Below are positions 1 through 11,645 of a stretch of 64,000 nucleotides of DNA, one piece after another. The notes under the pieces were generated by a model. The model did not search any database. It saw nothing but the letters and a program-made list of their open reading frames with translations, and was not told where the DNA came from. How positions within the stretch are numbered: position 1 is the first letter of the stretch; each line of letters starts with the position of its first letter. The stretch covers positions 646,405 to 710,404 of the forward strand of contig KN817518.1 in the NCBI GenBank assembly GCA_000827495.1, written 5' to 3'. Made by a program: the position numbers and the translations under genes. The DNA is from Hypholoma sublateritium FD-334 SS-4 (lineage: Eukaryota > Basidiomycota > Agaricomycetes > Agaricales > Strophariaceae).

Positions 1-690
1 CGCGTAGCCAAACACTATTCGCGAGTCCAAAGGCACGCGGTAGATGCGCAGGAAGTCGGGCGTGTGTGTCTGGGTCTGTATTTTTTCCTCAGAGAAATCG
101 TTGGTCATCATAATGCGAACTTCCTCGTCGTCGGTGCCGGGCTTAGGCGCGATGACATATTCGGTGTCGTCCACCAAGAAGTACGATTCTGATGTGCCCA
201 TCCGCATCCTGGTCCCGTCCGGTCTGACGTAGTAGTCCCGCTGCCCAAGGTAATTATATAGGGACTCCTTTTTGAGCGGGGGTTTTGCAACTGCAGGCCT
301 TGACGCGGGCGCGCGAGGGCGTACGGGGTGATTTGAAACGAGGCCCCAGTGTCGAAATAAGGCGTACAGAAGGTGGAGAAAAAGGGCTCCAGGTATATTA
401 TGGAAGCTGAAGGGAGGGTGCGATGGAGGGGTCTGCGGCCCAGCTGGTGGAGGACGGGGGCGCACTGCCCAATCGATCTCGTCCGCATGCAAAAGCCAGT
501 CTGCAATTTCGAGCTCGTCCTTGTTGTGCGTGACACATTCACATCCTCTGTTGGCGATGTTGGATCCCCAGGACGAAGTGCTTGAATCGCTCGAATTACT
601 AGCAGTAGAACCGCGCCTGCGCCTGGGATAGTTGTATAATTCGGGGGGAGGACAGTCGTCTTCGCGGAGGAGAGGCACAGATTCAATCAT
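1..690 (-). CDS. Unrecognised protein, N-terminal 230 codons, runs off the window edge
   Basis: A minus-strand frame opens with ATG at 690 and stays open for 230 codons to base 1, so the 3' end is outside the window. The N-terminus is acidic and proline-rich (MIESVPLLREDD), then a four-arginine patch, a Ser/Thr run, and a Pro-rich linker near residues 78-93. A hydrophobic stretch around residues 101-115 (GALFLHLLYALFRHW) could be a short membrane or amphipathic segment. The C-terminal half has a folded look, with a YFLVDDTEYVIAPKPG segment. I do not recognise the family. Its codon pattern and lack of stops make it far more likely coding than the overlapping 192-residue frame on the same strand. 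Function unknown. Confidence 0.6.
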   Translation of the reverse strand, partial: MIESVPLLREDDCPPPELYNYPRRRRGSTASNSSDSSTSSWGSNIANRGCECVTHNKDELEIADWLLHADEIDWAVRPRPPPAGPQTPPSHPPFSFHNIPGALFLHLLYALFRHWGLVSNHPVRPRAPASRPAVAKPPLKKESLYNYLGQRDYYVRPDGTRMRMGTSESYFLVDDTEYVIAPKPGTDDEEVRIMMTNDFSEEKIQTQTHTPDFLRIYRVPLDSRIVFGYA

Positions 691-1620
691 TGTGTAGGTC
701 GTGTGTCTCGTTGAATGGGGGAGTAAGTGGCGGTTATTGGAGAAGAGCTGGTATGTCGCCTAGAATTTTGCGCGCAAATCTATAAGGGCCCAAGCAAAAC
801 CTACCTTATTGTATCATCCACCTTGAATTTCAAATACTGGGCGAATTCGGAGAACAACGCATGAGACAACAATAGCCTTCTTCGTTCGCTACCATTATCG
901 ACATTCGCGATAAAAATCCATGGCTAACAACCTCTAGCGACGGGGATCGGCCAAAGTAAAGTACAAGGAAGGGGATGATATGTCCTTGTCTGTATTTGGA
1001 AGGAAGGAATGAGATGCTGGATTCACGTGACGATGACAGAATACTGTGACCGTGTGCCCTGATTTGATCTCCGACACGCAGGGTATAAATTGGTCGCACG
1101 AAAACTTTTTCTCTTCAAGTGTCCGCATCAACCTACTGAAGCGTTAGCGCAAGCGACAGAGGTTCATTCATCTGCATGGCGTTATACTTTCTGGTTGACG
1201 GAGCGAGGCGTCCTTCGGGGTGCTCACGAGAATTAGCAGCGCCGTTCTAGCTCGTCTTTTTGCGTTCGAGTCCGCCCCGGCGTTGATTTGGATTGCGGGA
1301 GGCTTGATGCTCAGCAGTGTGTGCATCGTCATATTCCTGAACCTGCCGTACCCTATTCTCTTCGGAGGATATGCTACTATGTGGCCTTGACGGAGTGGTC
1401 AAACCATGACGAGAACATTCTCCTAGTACATTTATGTTTTGTGTATGTACATAGTTCATTGCAAGAATTCTACCTGTTTTCCGAGGTGGTATTACAAGCT
1501 ATGGTTGCAATTTTGATTGTAGTAGCAGTTTGCCTAGTGTTGGGAACCCTCTCACATTGATTATCTTGTGGCAAAGCCCAATAGAAACATCTATCCATGC
1601 GATTCAGAAAGTGTAGATAA
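691..1620. other. Intergenic, no gene seen
   Basis: About 930 bp between the start of the unrecognised gene and the 3' end of KEX1. Short overlapping frames on both strands lack splice-consistent extension or recognisable protein. It presumably holds the promoter of the leftmost gene and the KEX1 3' UTR. Confidence 0.6.
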
Positions 1621-4085
1621 TCATCTCTTCGCTGCCGCGGAACTACTGTGATACTCTTCCTCGTCACTATCCCCTACTTCAAAGATTGGAGGGTCCGCGA
1701 GAGGTTCACTTTCCTCCCGAGCCTTACCCTTCCGCTTACGCGAAGTGTCTTCATCCGATCCATTGTCCCGCAGCGACGACGTTAGGGGGATGTTCTCTTC
1801 AGCGCGGTTGATAGGCAGTTGCACGCGCTTTCGTCGCAGTCTGCACCAAATGAAGGTACCAATGATGAGGAATACGACAACCAAGACGAGCGCCGCAGAG
1901 CCTGCGTTGTAGTAGGCTTGGAAAAGGTGATTATCAGTGTGCACATAACTCATCCATGAGAAGGAAAACCAACCTTCCCACATAGCTTTGTCTTGCTGCG
2001 GCGTCTTCGCCGGTGCAACTATTGGTGTAGCATCATGTTCTTCGACGAAGATAGGCTTGGCCGTGTTCCCGATGGTACTTGGAATCCTTGCAGATCCATC
2101 CATAATAGCCGTGAAGTTTACACCCATGAAGCGAAGCATCATATCGTGGGCAACATGAGGAACATCGTAGGGAACCATGTGAGAAGCATTGAATATCTAA
2201 CAGGAGCATTAGCATTGGAGCAATATTTGTTGGTGGTTGCCTTGACCTTGACGTAGGTCAAATTTCTAGACGCCACCCATGTTCCAGCGGGAATGGCGTT
2301 AACTGCCCACGATTGTGTTTGCACAGTCTAAGAAAATGATAATTAGAAATATAAACTACAAAGAAAACTGATTCAGACGCACCCCTAGACCGGTCTCACC
2401 ATTCCATGTCAATCCTTTTATCATATTTTCCAGGCCAATGTAGTTGCAAATAAGATCTTGGTCTCCTGCAAAGATCATGATAGGTATCTTGGATAGGACG
2501 CGGGGCAAGACCGTGATAGCTGATTCGAGCTGCCGCTCTTGGAAAGCAGAATGAACAGTAGGACGGCATTCGACCCAATTTCCTGGATGGGCAGCCGCGT
2601 GTAACGCGTTTACTACTTCGTGTCTCTATAAAGGAGAGATCTAGATCTGATAAAGAGAGATAAAGGTAAGAACTGACACCTAGGAAATCTTTTATTTGAG
2701 GCATTTCTGGCGGCCAGTTCATGCCACAGGCAGGGGCGGTATCTTCTAAGCGGATATCATAGATATTGATGCACATCTTCTGGTCGTTGACCCTGTTTAG
2801 ATTCATTTGAGTATGATCCCAAATCTGTTCAAAAAGAAGTATACTGACGTTCGTGATTTGATATTCATAATGGATTGAAGAACGTTCTGGCATCCGTCTA
2901 TCACCATTGGGTTTGATGTAAGCTTTTGTATATCAGCTACACAACTGTCCGTAAGTTGTTTGATTTTTTTCCAGTCCTAATACGATTTATTCAATAGAAC
3001 ACGAAGATGCCAATGAGAACATACAGATGTATTTTCCACAAAAAGCCCAGTTTTGGTGACGTAATCGAGATAAGCAGGGTATTGAACTTTGGAATCCATC
3101 CAACCGTTACCGATGGCAGCCCCTCGGAGGGGAATGTTCAGAGACGAATTTAAGATAGCATCAGCTGCAAGTTATTTCGAAAATCAGACCTCGCATATCT
3201 ATCTCCGCAGCAAAATGACGCGCCGTAGTATGGTATCCATTGGCCAGCAAAGCTTTCTCCGGCAAGATAGGTCTATTGTGACGTATAAGACAACATTTCA
3301 TAAGGCAGCAAGCTGCACGTACATCGACATTCTTATATTCGGGGAAAACTTCATAGAAGTTCTTTAAAAATTGAATAATTTGCACTTGAGCCTGTCAACG
3401 GAATCAATGGACAAAAGTCGGGTAAGCGTATTGATAGTCACCTACCTCCTCCATAGTGTGAACGTATTTATCAGAACTCGTGTAAGAAAACCCAGTGCCC
3501 ACGGGCTGGTCAACTGCGGGAACGTAAGAAATACGACAATAAGCGGGAATTATGAGCATACCAAACACCATGGTGGTATACTCCTCCCATCCGCCAGATT
3601 TTACGTAGAAGTCGTGTTCTGACTTTCCATCCCAGCGCCAGGGCCCCACTTCCATCATGGCACCGTCGAACGAAGAACATCCCGGCCCCCCCTAATATCA
3701 ATGCATTAGCATATATGTAGTCATTATCTCAGAGAGCTCACATTGAACCAGAATATTATTCTCTCCTTGTCAGCTACTCGTCGATTCTTCACCATGAAGA
3801 AATATATATGCGGGGTTACATCCGTATTTGATGCACTGGATAGATTTGGGTCTGAGGACAGATGGCCTCCGAACATCGTTAATGGATGCTCCGGGTTTTG
3901 GTGAATATAGGGTATAGAGGGGATATAGAACGAAGCAGCGGAGGGCTCTAAATTCCAAGCCGATTATTACAGGGACTCAGAGCAGCATGAAATGGCAACT
4001 CACTCTCCAGCGGAGCAGCCAGTCCATAGTGGACAAATAATGGAATAGCTGTCCATAGGGCCCGACGGAGTAGTGACGAGGACAT
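1621..4085 (-). CDS. KEX1: KEX1 pheromone-processing serine carboxypeptidase
   Basis: Late-Golgi membrane carboxypeptidase that trims C-terminal Lys/Arg left by Kex2 on secreted peptides such as mating pheromones. The start at 4085 gives a signal peptide ([18 protein letters not shown]). Spliced exons then show the S10 family landmarks: [10 protein letters not shown] (oxyanion region, about 3680), [11 protein letters not shown], the nucleophile motif [11 protein letters not shown] (about 3270), AAIGNGWMD, the Asp segment [15 protein letters not shown] (about 2440) and the His segment [12 protein letters not shown] (about 2170). After the peptidase domain comes a membrane segment ([17 protein letters not shown]) and an acidic, serine-rich cytosolic tail ending SSAAAKR. 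That layout of peptidase, one TM helix and acidic tail separates KEX1 from vacuolar CPY. At least seven short introns. All three catalytic residues are present. Confidence 0.93.
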
Positions 4086-4378
4086 TGTTAGCGCACACTG
4101 AGCGCTAGCTCGCAGGCTTTATGTTACCAAAGGACGGTGGCCACAGCTGGAAGTAGTTATGACTAGATAGTATTATGAATTGAAGCGAAGATGCCAGCTG
4201 CCCAGGGGCCCTGGGCGGTGGCGGTGCAGTGAGCGTGTCAGAATTGAGACGCGCTTACTTTCAATCGTTTCACACAACAAGAGGGGAGCGCGTGTTGAGG
4301 CACACACGGTCCACACGGCATACAAACTCCCTATCATCCAGCGGCTCCTGTCTTGAGCGCTCTCTGCCAGCAACCATC

Positions 4379-5630
4379 ATGAGGCTACTCTCTCCCCTCA
4401 CTCTTGCCTTCCTCACCCTCGTCGGTTCGACACAGGCCCAATATTTCTCCAAAGGTTGGACTCCAGGTCAGGCAGTGCATAGCGATGCTCCGACCGCCTC
4501 GTTTGCCTCGGCCCCGTCCCAGCCAACGGAAAACCCAGTGACCCCCACCACCCCATCAAAGCCATTTAGCTTCTCAAATCTCTTCGATATTAGTAACATC
4601 TTGACCTCGGAACCAGCAGTTGCTCTTTTCAATAAATTTGGTGTTAACATCACCGACAAGGTCCAAACTGTTCTGCAACAGCAACTCTGGGACAATCGTG
4701 TCACCCTTATCACGGATGACAACTACAATGATCTCGTCGTGAATGAGCCTATGACAGCGGAAGAAGAGAAAGATCGGGTTTGGCTGTTGGTCATGTGCGT
4801 CTATATGCACATATGCCCGAGAATAGTACTGAATTTTAGACCAGCTCCGTCACTGCCGCGAAGCAGGAAGGGATTTCCAAATACCTCGACGGTGTATTCG
4901 ATTCTGCCTATAACCAGACGCAAATCGTAGGCGACTTGCCCAACGTCAAGTGGGGCCGTATCGACTATCTCAACGTTACCTACATCACCACCAAATGGGG
5001 AATCTGGCAGTATGCATACACACACACTATTTCTGCTGAGCGCGGCCGCTGACACATACTCCAAAGGGCTCCCTATCTTGTAGTTGCCACAGAGCGAGGC
5101 CAGAAACTTCGCTTTTACCGACCACAACACCTCAGACTCACTGAAGAAGCTATTCGCGAATTCCTAGCGGTTGAAGGTTGGAAAGATAGCCCTGTATGGG
5201 CTACCTCTTTTTCCCCAGGAGGAAACAGGTAGTCTTTCTCGACGGCCAACGAGATATCAACCGACTCATGAACCTTGCTGATTTTAGGGAATGGATCATG
5301 GACTTCCAAGCGAAGTGGTTCACCTTTTTCTACGACTGGCTGGTGCTAGTACCCAAATGGCTTCTGGTGCTCGCCTCTGGAAGTCTTGCGTCCGTCTTAA
5401 TCAGCTTCATGCACAAGAGTCCACCTGCAACCCCAGCCCCTGTGGCAAAAACCGCCGCGAAACCCATCACCTCCGTGCCGCCTACCTCTGCAACTCCAGC
5501 AAAGTCGGGGAAGGCGAAACCAGCGTCAAAAGCGGTAACTCCTGCTCCTGCTACCGACAGCGAGCGTGAAGCCTCCGCTGCGCCAACCAAGCGCACGAGT
5601 ACACGGCAGCGAAAAGCTGCCAAACACTAG
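4379..5630 (+). CDS. Thioredoxin-like, single-pass ER/secretory membrane protein
   Basis: The start at 4379 gives a clear signal peptide (MRLLSPLTLAFLTLVGSTQAQ); an upstream in-frame ATG at 4229 would bury it. The luminal part carries N-glycosylation sequons (NIT, NQT, NVT). After the intron at about 4795 comes a segment typical of thioredoxin-like folds: a long helix (AAKQEGISKYLDGVF), WGRIDYLNV, then an Ala-Pro at the cis-Pro position in APYLVVATERG. There is no CxxC, so dithiol oxidoreductase activity is unlikely. A C-terminal hydrophobic segment (WLLVLASGSLASVLISFM) is followed by a Pro/Ala/Lys-rich basic tail that would face the cytosol. At least three introns. It is divergent from KEX1, 293 bp apart, so the two may share a promoter region. 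Placement in the thioredoxin-like superfamily is inference from pattern; the client or partner is unknown. Confidence 0.72.
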
Positions 5631-6335
5631 GCGGCTGTACGTGATTGATCCTCCGATGCGTATACGATATTATGAAAGGGCGGAACCCCTGTGTGCAACT
5701 AATTCTTGGTTGTATATAGGACTAATATACCAGATGTACATATCTAGTGGTAGGTTATGTATCTTGTAAGCGCTATCGAGTTTGCTCTGTTCTGTGTATG
5801 TAGAAACTGCTCTGCTGCTTGACAATGAATGTATTCCTGGAAATCTTTGACACTGGTAACACCACCAGCACTTCACCTTGCGGATGATGGTAGGATCGCT
5901 TGTGCCGCTGCGGACATCGATAATCAGTTTCATCGTTGTTACTTCTAATCAACGCTCGGGCGGTACAGCTTTTCGCAGCCTGCGATGTCATGACGGCATG
6001 CAATTGCCACAATTAGCAATCCTGCATCAAGGACAGCCATTGCCAAGACTGCATTGATTGTGCGTCAAATAGAGACGGTGTCTACGCAAGTTTCTCGTAG
6101 TCTCTCGTTCAGTCTTATCAATCAGAGTTGATGTTGCAGACGAGTCGCCATAGAGTTTGAGGCCCAAATTCAAGCGAAGTTCAAGCTGTGGGCAGCGGAC
6201 AGTGCTACATACGCCTGTGCTAACCGGAATCCGGAGATCTTTTAGCTTGGCACCCACTTAGACCCAGAAATAGATATTATCTGTACACGTGACTTCATTG
6301 ATACTGTACTGCCCTGGACGTTAGCTAAGAGATGG
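5631..6335. other. Intergenic, no gene seen
   Basis: About 700 bp between two plus-strand genes. Only short overlapping frames without splice-consistent extension. Likely 3' UTR of the thioredoxin-like gene plus the promoter of the next gene. Confidence 0.55.
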
Positions 6336-6400
6336 TTTGAACTTTGAACTTTGAACTTTACAAAACCACGTCCTTTCTTTCTGCCATCACCCCCCCCCCC
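6336..6400 (+). repeat. Heptamer repeat plus C11 run in the 5' leader/promoter
   Basis: Three perfect head-to-tail copies of TTTGAAC (6336-6356) followed, after a pyrimidine-rich stretch, by eleven C (6390-6400) just five bases before the ATG at 6406. The pyrimidine tract before the start is common in fungal leaders; the repeat may be a simple-sequence expansion or a clustered factor site. Confidence 0.7.
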
Positions 6401-6405
6401 AGAAG

Positions 6406-9062
6406 ATGTCTGCTGAGCAGTACATAGAACAGGATTCTCATGGGACCACAGGGAATAATGAACTACCTACCTACGATGATCTCGCCGAACAAAATGGACC
6501 CAATTCGAGGTATTTAAAGAATACATGACTTGCCGGGTGGGCGTTGCTGATAATTGTGGGCTTTCAGATTCGGGCGATGGAGAGGGTGGATAGAGAAGAG
6601 GTGCCTTCATTCGAACCGGACATCCCGACAGACTTATATCTGAAACTATTGCTGAATTGCAGAGCCGCCGAGCGCTACGCAGATATTACTCCGCAGGAAC
6701 GAGAACGGCGACGGGAACGCGGTTGGGATCTTCCACAAGGCGCAGTCAGTCTTCGAGCGTTTATTATTCTGTGTGCATGCTCTTATAATATATAGGATGT
6801 CACTCAATCTCCCGACGATGACGAGGCATTCCATTCGCCGCAACTCTTCGTGCCTGCTCGGAAGGACAGCCTACCTTTGCACATTCAGACGGACTACTTG
6901 TCAATCAATGATTCACCTCCGCACACACCGGACAATGCCTCGACTATTGCACCACCACTCCCATTTGTTAGCCAAACTATAGCGCCCACACACCTCAAGC
7001 TAAACCATTTCGGGTCTCGATTTCTGCCGCACACCACATCTCAAATACGCTGCGTGCTTCCCTTACTTGGGGATAGGATGATACTCGTAGGACACGACGT
7101 CGGCCTCTCCGTGTTGGATATGTTTCCGCAGGAATGGAATGAGCACGGAGAGATCATTACCAAAGGACCTGATGAAGCACAATGCCGCCCGATATGGTTG
7201 GGAGAGACGTACGTTATGTTTTGCTTTTCATCACCAAACACTTATTCAGCATCAATACCCTCAGTATCTTCCAACTATCCATACTTGAAACAGAAGACAT
7301 AGGTAATGGTACTCCTCAGGGTGTCGTTCTGGCTATCGTCGGTCCGTCCCAAAATTCTGCGAGCGGAAAGGATGTAGAGTCAACACGTGTGGCTCGCATG
7401 TACAGCCTTTCGAGCCTGATCAGCCTTGCGAGGTGGACATTGGCGAATAAGGTAGCTGGAACCATATTAACCGTGCTGGATGATGCTGATAACACCTAAG
7501 GGAACCAAACCGCTTGATCTGCATAGAACGGCAACTTGGCAGTCACCCAATACCCCGTCGAAGAGACATAAGGCCCAGGGAAGCCTAGCTCGTGGCATCA
7601 AATCCCTCATTGACGCGCCACAGTCACACAGCGGCCAGCAAGAATTCGGAAGCGCTCCCCAAACACAGGGATTCTTATCACCGTCTGGGAGCACAGTCTC
7701 CGCCTTCCCGTCGTCGAATGCACCTTCTTCAAGTCGACGCAGTCCATCTTCTCGGCGAAACTCTGCGGAATCTAGTTGGAATGTAGTAGACAACTTACCT
7801 CTCCGTTGGGCCACGGACTTCGTTCCCCTTGCCGTTCCCGGCTCGCGACTAGTTGGAGCAATGGTGATCACATTTGCGACTTGGAGCGACGACACACGCA
7901 AAGGTAGAATGGGTGGACAGCTGCTTGCAATCGCCACCAAGACAAATATACTACTGTACGAAACACCGAAGGGCGAAAGAGCGTACCGATTTGTCAAGGT
8001 ACGAGGGTTTCACTACTACACAATCTACTGTACGCTTATTTTCCGGAACAGGAATTCTATACCCCTCTTCAGCCTCGGCAATTGTGCTTCATCCAGCAAT
8101 TAGTGACTGATACCCGAGGTTCTGCGGAGCATTTACCGACGGGGCGGTTTCACCATGCGCACAAACGCTCCGACAGCGGAAGCACGATTAAGGGCGTCGC
8201 AAACACCGCCTCTTCGTCCACTCCCCTGAGCTACGGGACCCACCTCAGCCTCTTCGTCGTGTTCGACAAGAAGGCAGGCCTGATCCGGCTGGCTGATTCT
8301 GCCGTTGGCGAGGTCGAGCTGGGCGAAGACGGCGGCCCACAGCCTTCGAGTGGCCTATTCCCTCGCGACACGTTTGCATCGACGGTGAGCGCGGCGAGCA
8401 TCCGCCAGCGAGCGCGCCTATCTTTCGACATCCGCGAGTCTGTTGCCAAGTGGATTTTGCCCGTCCGCTGCGATCTGCCCGTCCCTGGAAAGCCGGGTGT
8501 CACGAAGCCAGTCCACATCCTCTCGAAAGGGAAACGAACACACATCGTTCCTTGTCCGCTGCCGCCCCGCCTGTCTGCTACTTCCCCGCTCCACGCTGTG
8601 TTCTGGAAAAGCCACCCAAAGCACGTCTCGGCCCGCGTCATACACTCGCACGGTGACCCGGTCGACGAGCCGCCCCTGCTCCAGCTTGTTGCCTTCGGCG
8701 AAAGCGGCATCGAGGTCCAGGAGGTCGGCATCTCGTTCATGAGTAATAACGGGAAGGGCCGTGCGTTTCCTGACGAACAAGTGCGTGGCGAGGAGGACAT
8801 CGGCGACGCTGGCTTCCTCACGATGGGTGGGAACTGGGACCGCACCGAGCAAACTTACGGCTTCCAGATGATGCCCAGCGCGTCATCCATGTTCTCTGTC
8901 GAAAGTATGGACTCAACAGACCTTCTTGGCCGGATGAAAAGGGAAGAGGGGATATATGGCTGGTGTCGGAAAGGGATGGAAGACTGGCGGGTATTCTGGG
9001 TTGGAGGAGACCAAGAACTAACCCTGGACTCTTCAAGCGACACGTACTATTCAGGCGATTGA
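6406..9062 (+). CDS. Conserved basidiomycete protein with N-terminal PPxY-type motif; possible CNH-like beta-propeller
   Basis: The model from ATG 6406 needs at least five short introns, each with clean borders. The N-terminus has a PPxY-like motif (NELPTYDDLAEQNGPNSR), then a basic Arg-rich helix (FGRWRGWIEKRAAERYAD, made by splicing near 6598 and 6661). The central part, from about 7030, has blade-like strands: RCVLPLLGDRMILVGHDVG, a split strand across the intron at 7210, GGQLLAIATKTNILLYETP and LSLFVVFDKKAGLIRLA. Low-complexity Ser/Pro loops lie between. This repeated strand rhythm suggests a WD/CNH-type propeller, but I cannot confirm the family. The C-terminus is EGIYGWCRKGMEDWRVFWVGGD and the stop is at 9060. 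A PY motif would allow binding by a WW-domain protein or an Rsp5-type ubiquitin ligase (inference). It converges on the chitinase gene with 220 bp between stops. Confidence 0.78.
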
Positions 9063-9282
9063 TTGTATATGATTAAATGGACATTTCAATGGACTATCGC
9101 TGAAAAGCTGTATGTTGTATGTACATACTGTACTATCCCTTATTCGACATCATCACAATGTAGTAAAAAGTAATACAAATCAACAATTAACGACTCAATA
9201 CCTGCTATCCGTATTGGAACAGATGCCTCCTACAAACTACTTGCAAAAGAGAAGTCAAGACCAGTGAGCATTTGGTGAGAGT

Positions 9283-10840
9283 TTAGAACCCTGCCCCGCT
9301 CCGGATGGAATTCAACAAGATGTTGTTTGAGTCGCCTCCCGCTTCCCATGTAGCGAATCCTCTCAAACCAAAGTTCTTTATGAAGTTTCCTTTAGCAAAA
9401 AACGACTGTACAGGGGAAATTTCACGTAATGTAAGCGCGACTCGTGATCATCCTGATCCATGTCGTAGATGCGTACCTGGGCATTGTCAAACGACACCAT
9501 GATCTCAGTAGTATGGTTGTATACATATGGCTAAAATCAATGGAACCCATGAGTGTGCACTTGCAGGACACGATGAAATTAGCTAACCGTTTGACTGCAG
9601 TTATCGTACCTGTAATCGATATTCTTCTTCGGTGTTCCGTCAGCGCTCAGGTATCCAAGTTCAATCAAGCCCCAGAAATCAATATTCCCCCCAGCAGTTT
9701 GCATGTTCCCGCATTCATCTACGCCTGCGTCGTCGTCCCACGAGTCGCCCACCGGGTGCGCGCTCGTATTGAATGCAGGGTACGCAGCCAACGTCTGGGC
9801 AGCGGATCCCTTTTGGAATGCATTTGCCTTGGGCACCTGGAATGAGTGGCCATACGCTGCCACGCCGAGTACAATCTGATTAGCAGGCATACCCGCTTTT
9901 CCCCACGTAAGGAGCGCGGAGACGGCTGAGCCCTGTTGATTCTCTGGCGACGCACAGGTGTCGTTCAGTGGTGCATTCGGGCCAACCGTGGCGCTCCATG
10001 GTCCCCAGATGTCGTAGTTCATGACGGCTATCCAGTCGAGCACTTCGCTGAAGCCGGAAACATCAGTGAGGGGGTCGCCGTTTGGGCCAATGAATGGCGC
10101 TGTGGCCACTGCCGCGGTAAGGATCAACTGCGAGCCAACTGGATCTTTGCGCAGCTCTTGTAGGAAAGAAAGGAAGTGTGCAACGTCGTTGGGGTTGATT
10201 GCATTACACCCAATGCCCTGGTTTGCCGGGTATTCCCAACTACAGAAATTTGGTTCAGCTATACGCTGACGTTGATTTAACTATGTATTCATACTCAAAA
10301 TCAACTCCGTCCAAGTTGTATTTTGTGGCAAATTTCGTGACGGTCTTCACAAATGTAGTTCTATTCTTTGCTGATCCGACATTGAGAGAAAACCCCCGAG
10401 AGCCTGTCCAACCACCAATGGACACCAGTGCTTTGACACCCTAGAAAAGATTAATATGAGGATTCTGATTCTCACACAAAAAATGAAGTGGCGCACATTT
10501 TCGTGGGCCTGATCGACAAATTTGGGTAGAAGCGCAGGATCGGACCCACTCAGGTCAAGGGTGGTCATGTCCGAGGTAGTTTCCCTACCAAAAAAAGGTA
10601 AGATTCTAAGTATACAGATTCTGAGAAAGTCAGGAGTGATACTTACGCAAAGGAATAGGTAAGGTGGGTATATTTTGACCAGGGAACCTCGGAAAGCGGG
10701 AATCCAGCGTCAGCGTGCCATCCCGCGTACCAAGCCGCAGCGACTTTAGAGTGTGTTGAAGAAGCATGCGTAGATTCTACGAGAGTCACATAGGCAGTGG
10801 CCAAGAAAGATACCGGCCTCCAGAGAGATGTTTTTCGCAT
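9283..10840 (-). CDS. Secreted GH18 chitinase
   Basis: Hydrolyses chitin at the wall or outside the cell. From ATG 10840 the product starts MRKTSLWRPVSFLATAYVTL, a signal peptide. The first strand follows (AAAWYAGWHADAGFPLSEVPWSKYTHL split by introns). The GH18 catalytic strand reads LDGVDFEYEY at about 10300, with the catalytic glutamate present but Glu in place of the usual third Asp of DGxDxDxE. Later landmarks are GIGCNAINPND, the long exon with WIAVMNYDIWGPW (substrate-binding Met-Tyr-Asp) and GLRGFATWEAGGDSNN near the C-terminus. The last two introns (near 9590 and 9470) restore a standard end, stop at 9283. No chitin-binding module is visible, so the protein is a bare catalytic domain. 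An alternative upstream ATG at 10927 would add 29 residues and spoil the signal peptide. Confidence 0.9.
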
Positions 10841-11371
10841 GGGTGGTTCAGGAGGTGGTGGCGGACAAGGAACAGGACGCCCGACCCTTTTTAATAGGTT
10901 TGCACGATCTAAATGGTGGAGCTTCACATGTCAGCAATCTACAGAACGCCGTCCCGTTCATCCGCCCTAGTTTGGCTACAGTTGGCACGAAGCAAAGTAG
11001 CACATTGGCACCACAACTGAGCACCACACAAGAAGTCTTCGTTTCGAAAATAGAAGGCCATTCGGAACGCTTTCACTGATCAAGTTTGTCCGGCAACGCT
11101 GTCGACAGTACTAGAGTGATTGAATCTGCACTTCTGAGTTCTAGACAGATCCGAACGGTGCATGTTCGTGCTGCTAATACTTATGAGCAAAATAAGAGTC
11201 ATAGCGGGTTGAAGTTGGGTTGAAGCAGAAAAGAAAAGATTGAGAAAAGAACCTTCAAACTCCGCACGATTCCAAATAATGATTTCGATATACTGGACAA
11301 GATCTGCCTCGCTTCGCTGCGGCAAAAATTGGATAAATCCAAGCATAGCAGGTCGTCATTTGGCTGTAATG
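10841..11371. other. Intergenic, no gene seen
   Basis: Upstream region of the chitinase gene and downstream of the transporter; only short random frames. Nothing else recognised. Confidence 0.5.
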
Positions 11372-11398
11372 TTTTTTTTTTTTTTTTTTTTTTTTTTT
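11372..11398 (+). repeat. T27 homopolymer
   Basis: An unbroken run of 27 T in the spacer between the chitinase promoter and the transporter 3' end. It is by far the longest homopolymer in the window. It could be a slippage tract or the A-tail of an old minus-strand retro-insertion; I see no recognisable reverse-transcribed body next to it. Confidence 0.9.
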
Positions 11399-11645
11399 CA
11401 GTAAGTGAGAAATCCAGAATGAGGAAAGCTTGGGCCCTCGAGCTCTCGAGCTCAAAAGGAGGGAAATATCACCGACAAGCAAAAGCGTGTCATGATTATA
11501 AGTATATGAGTGATTAATGCAAGAGGCTTTATACTTTGCAAAAATTCACCCTGACCCAGAATAAAATCTGCCAAAACAACACAGAAGATAGGTGTGCATA
11601 ATGTGTAGTTGGTGTAAATGTCTAAATTTCGTCGCAAGCATTTCT

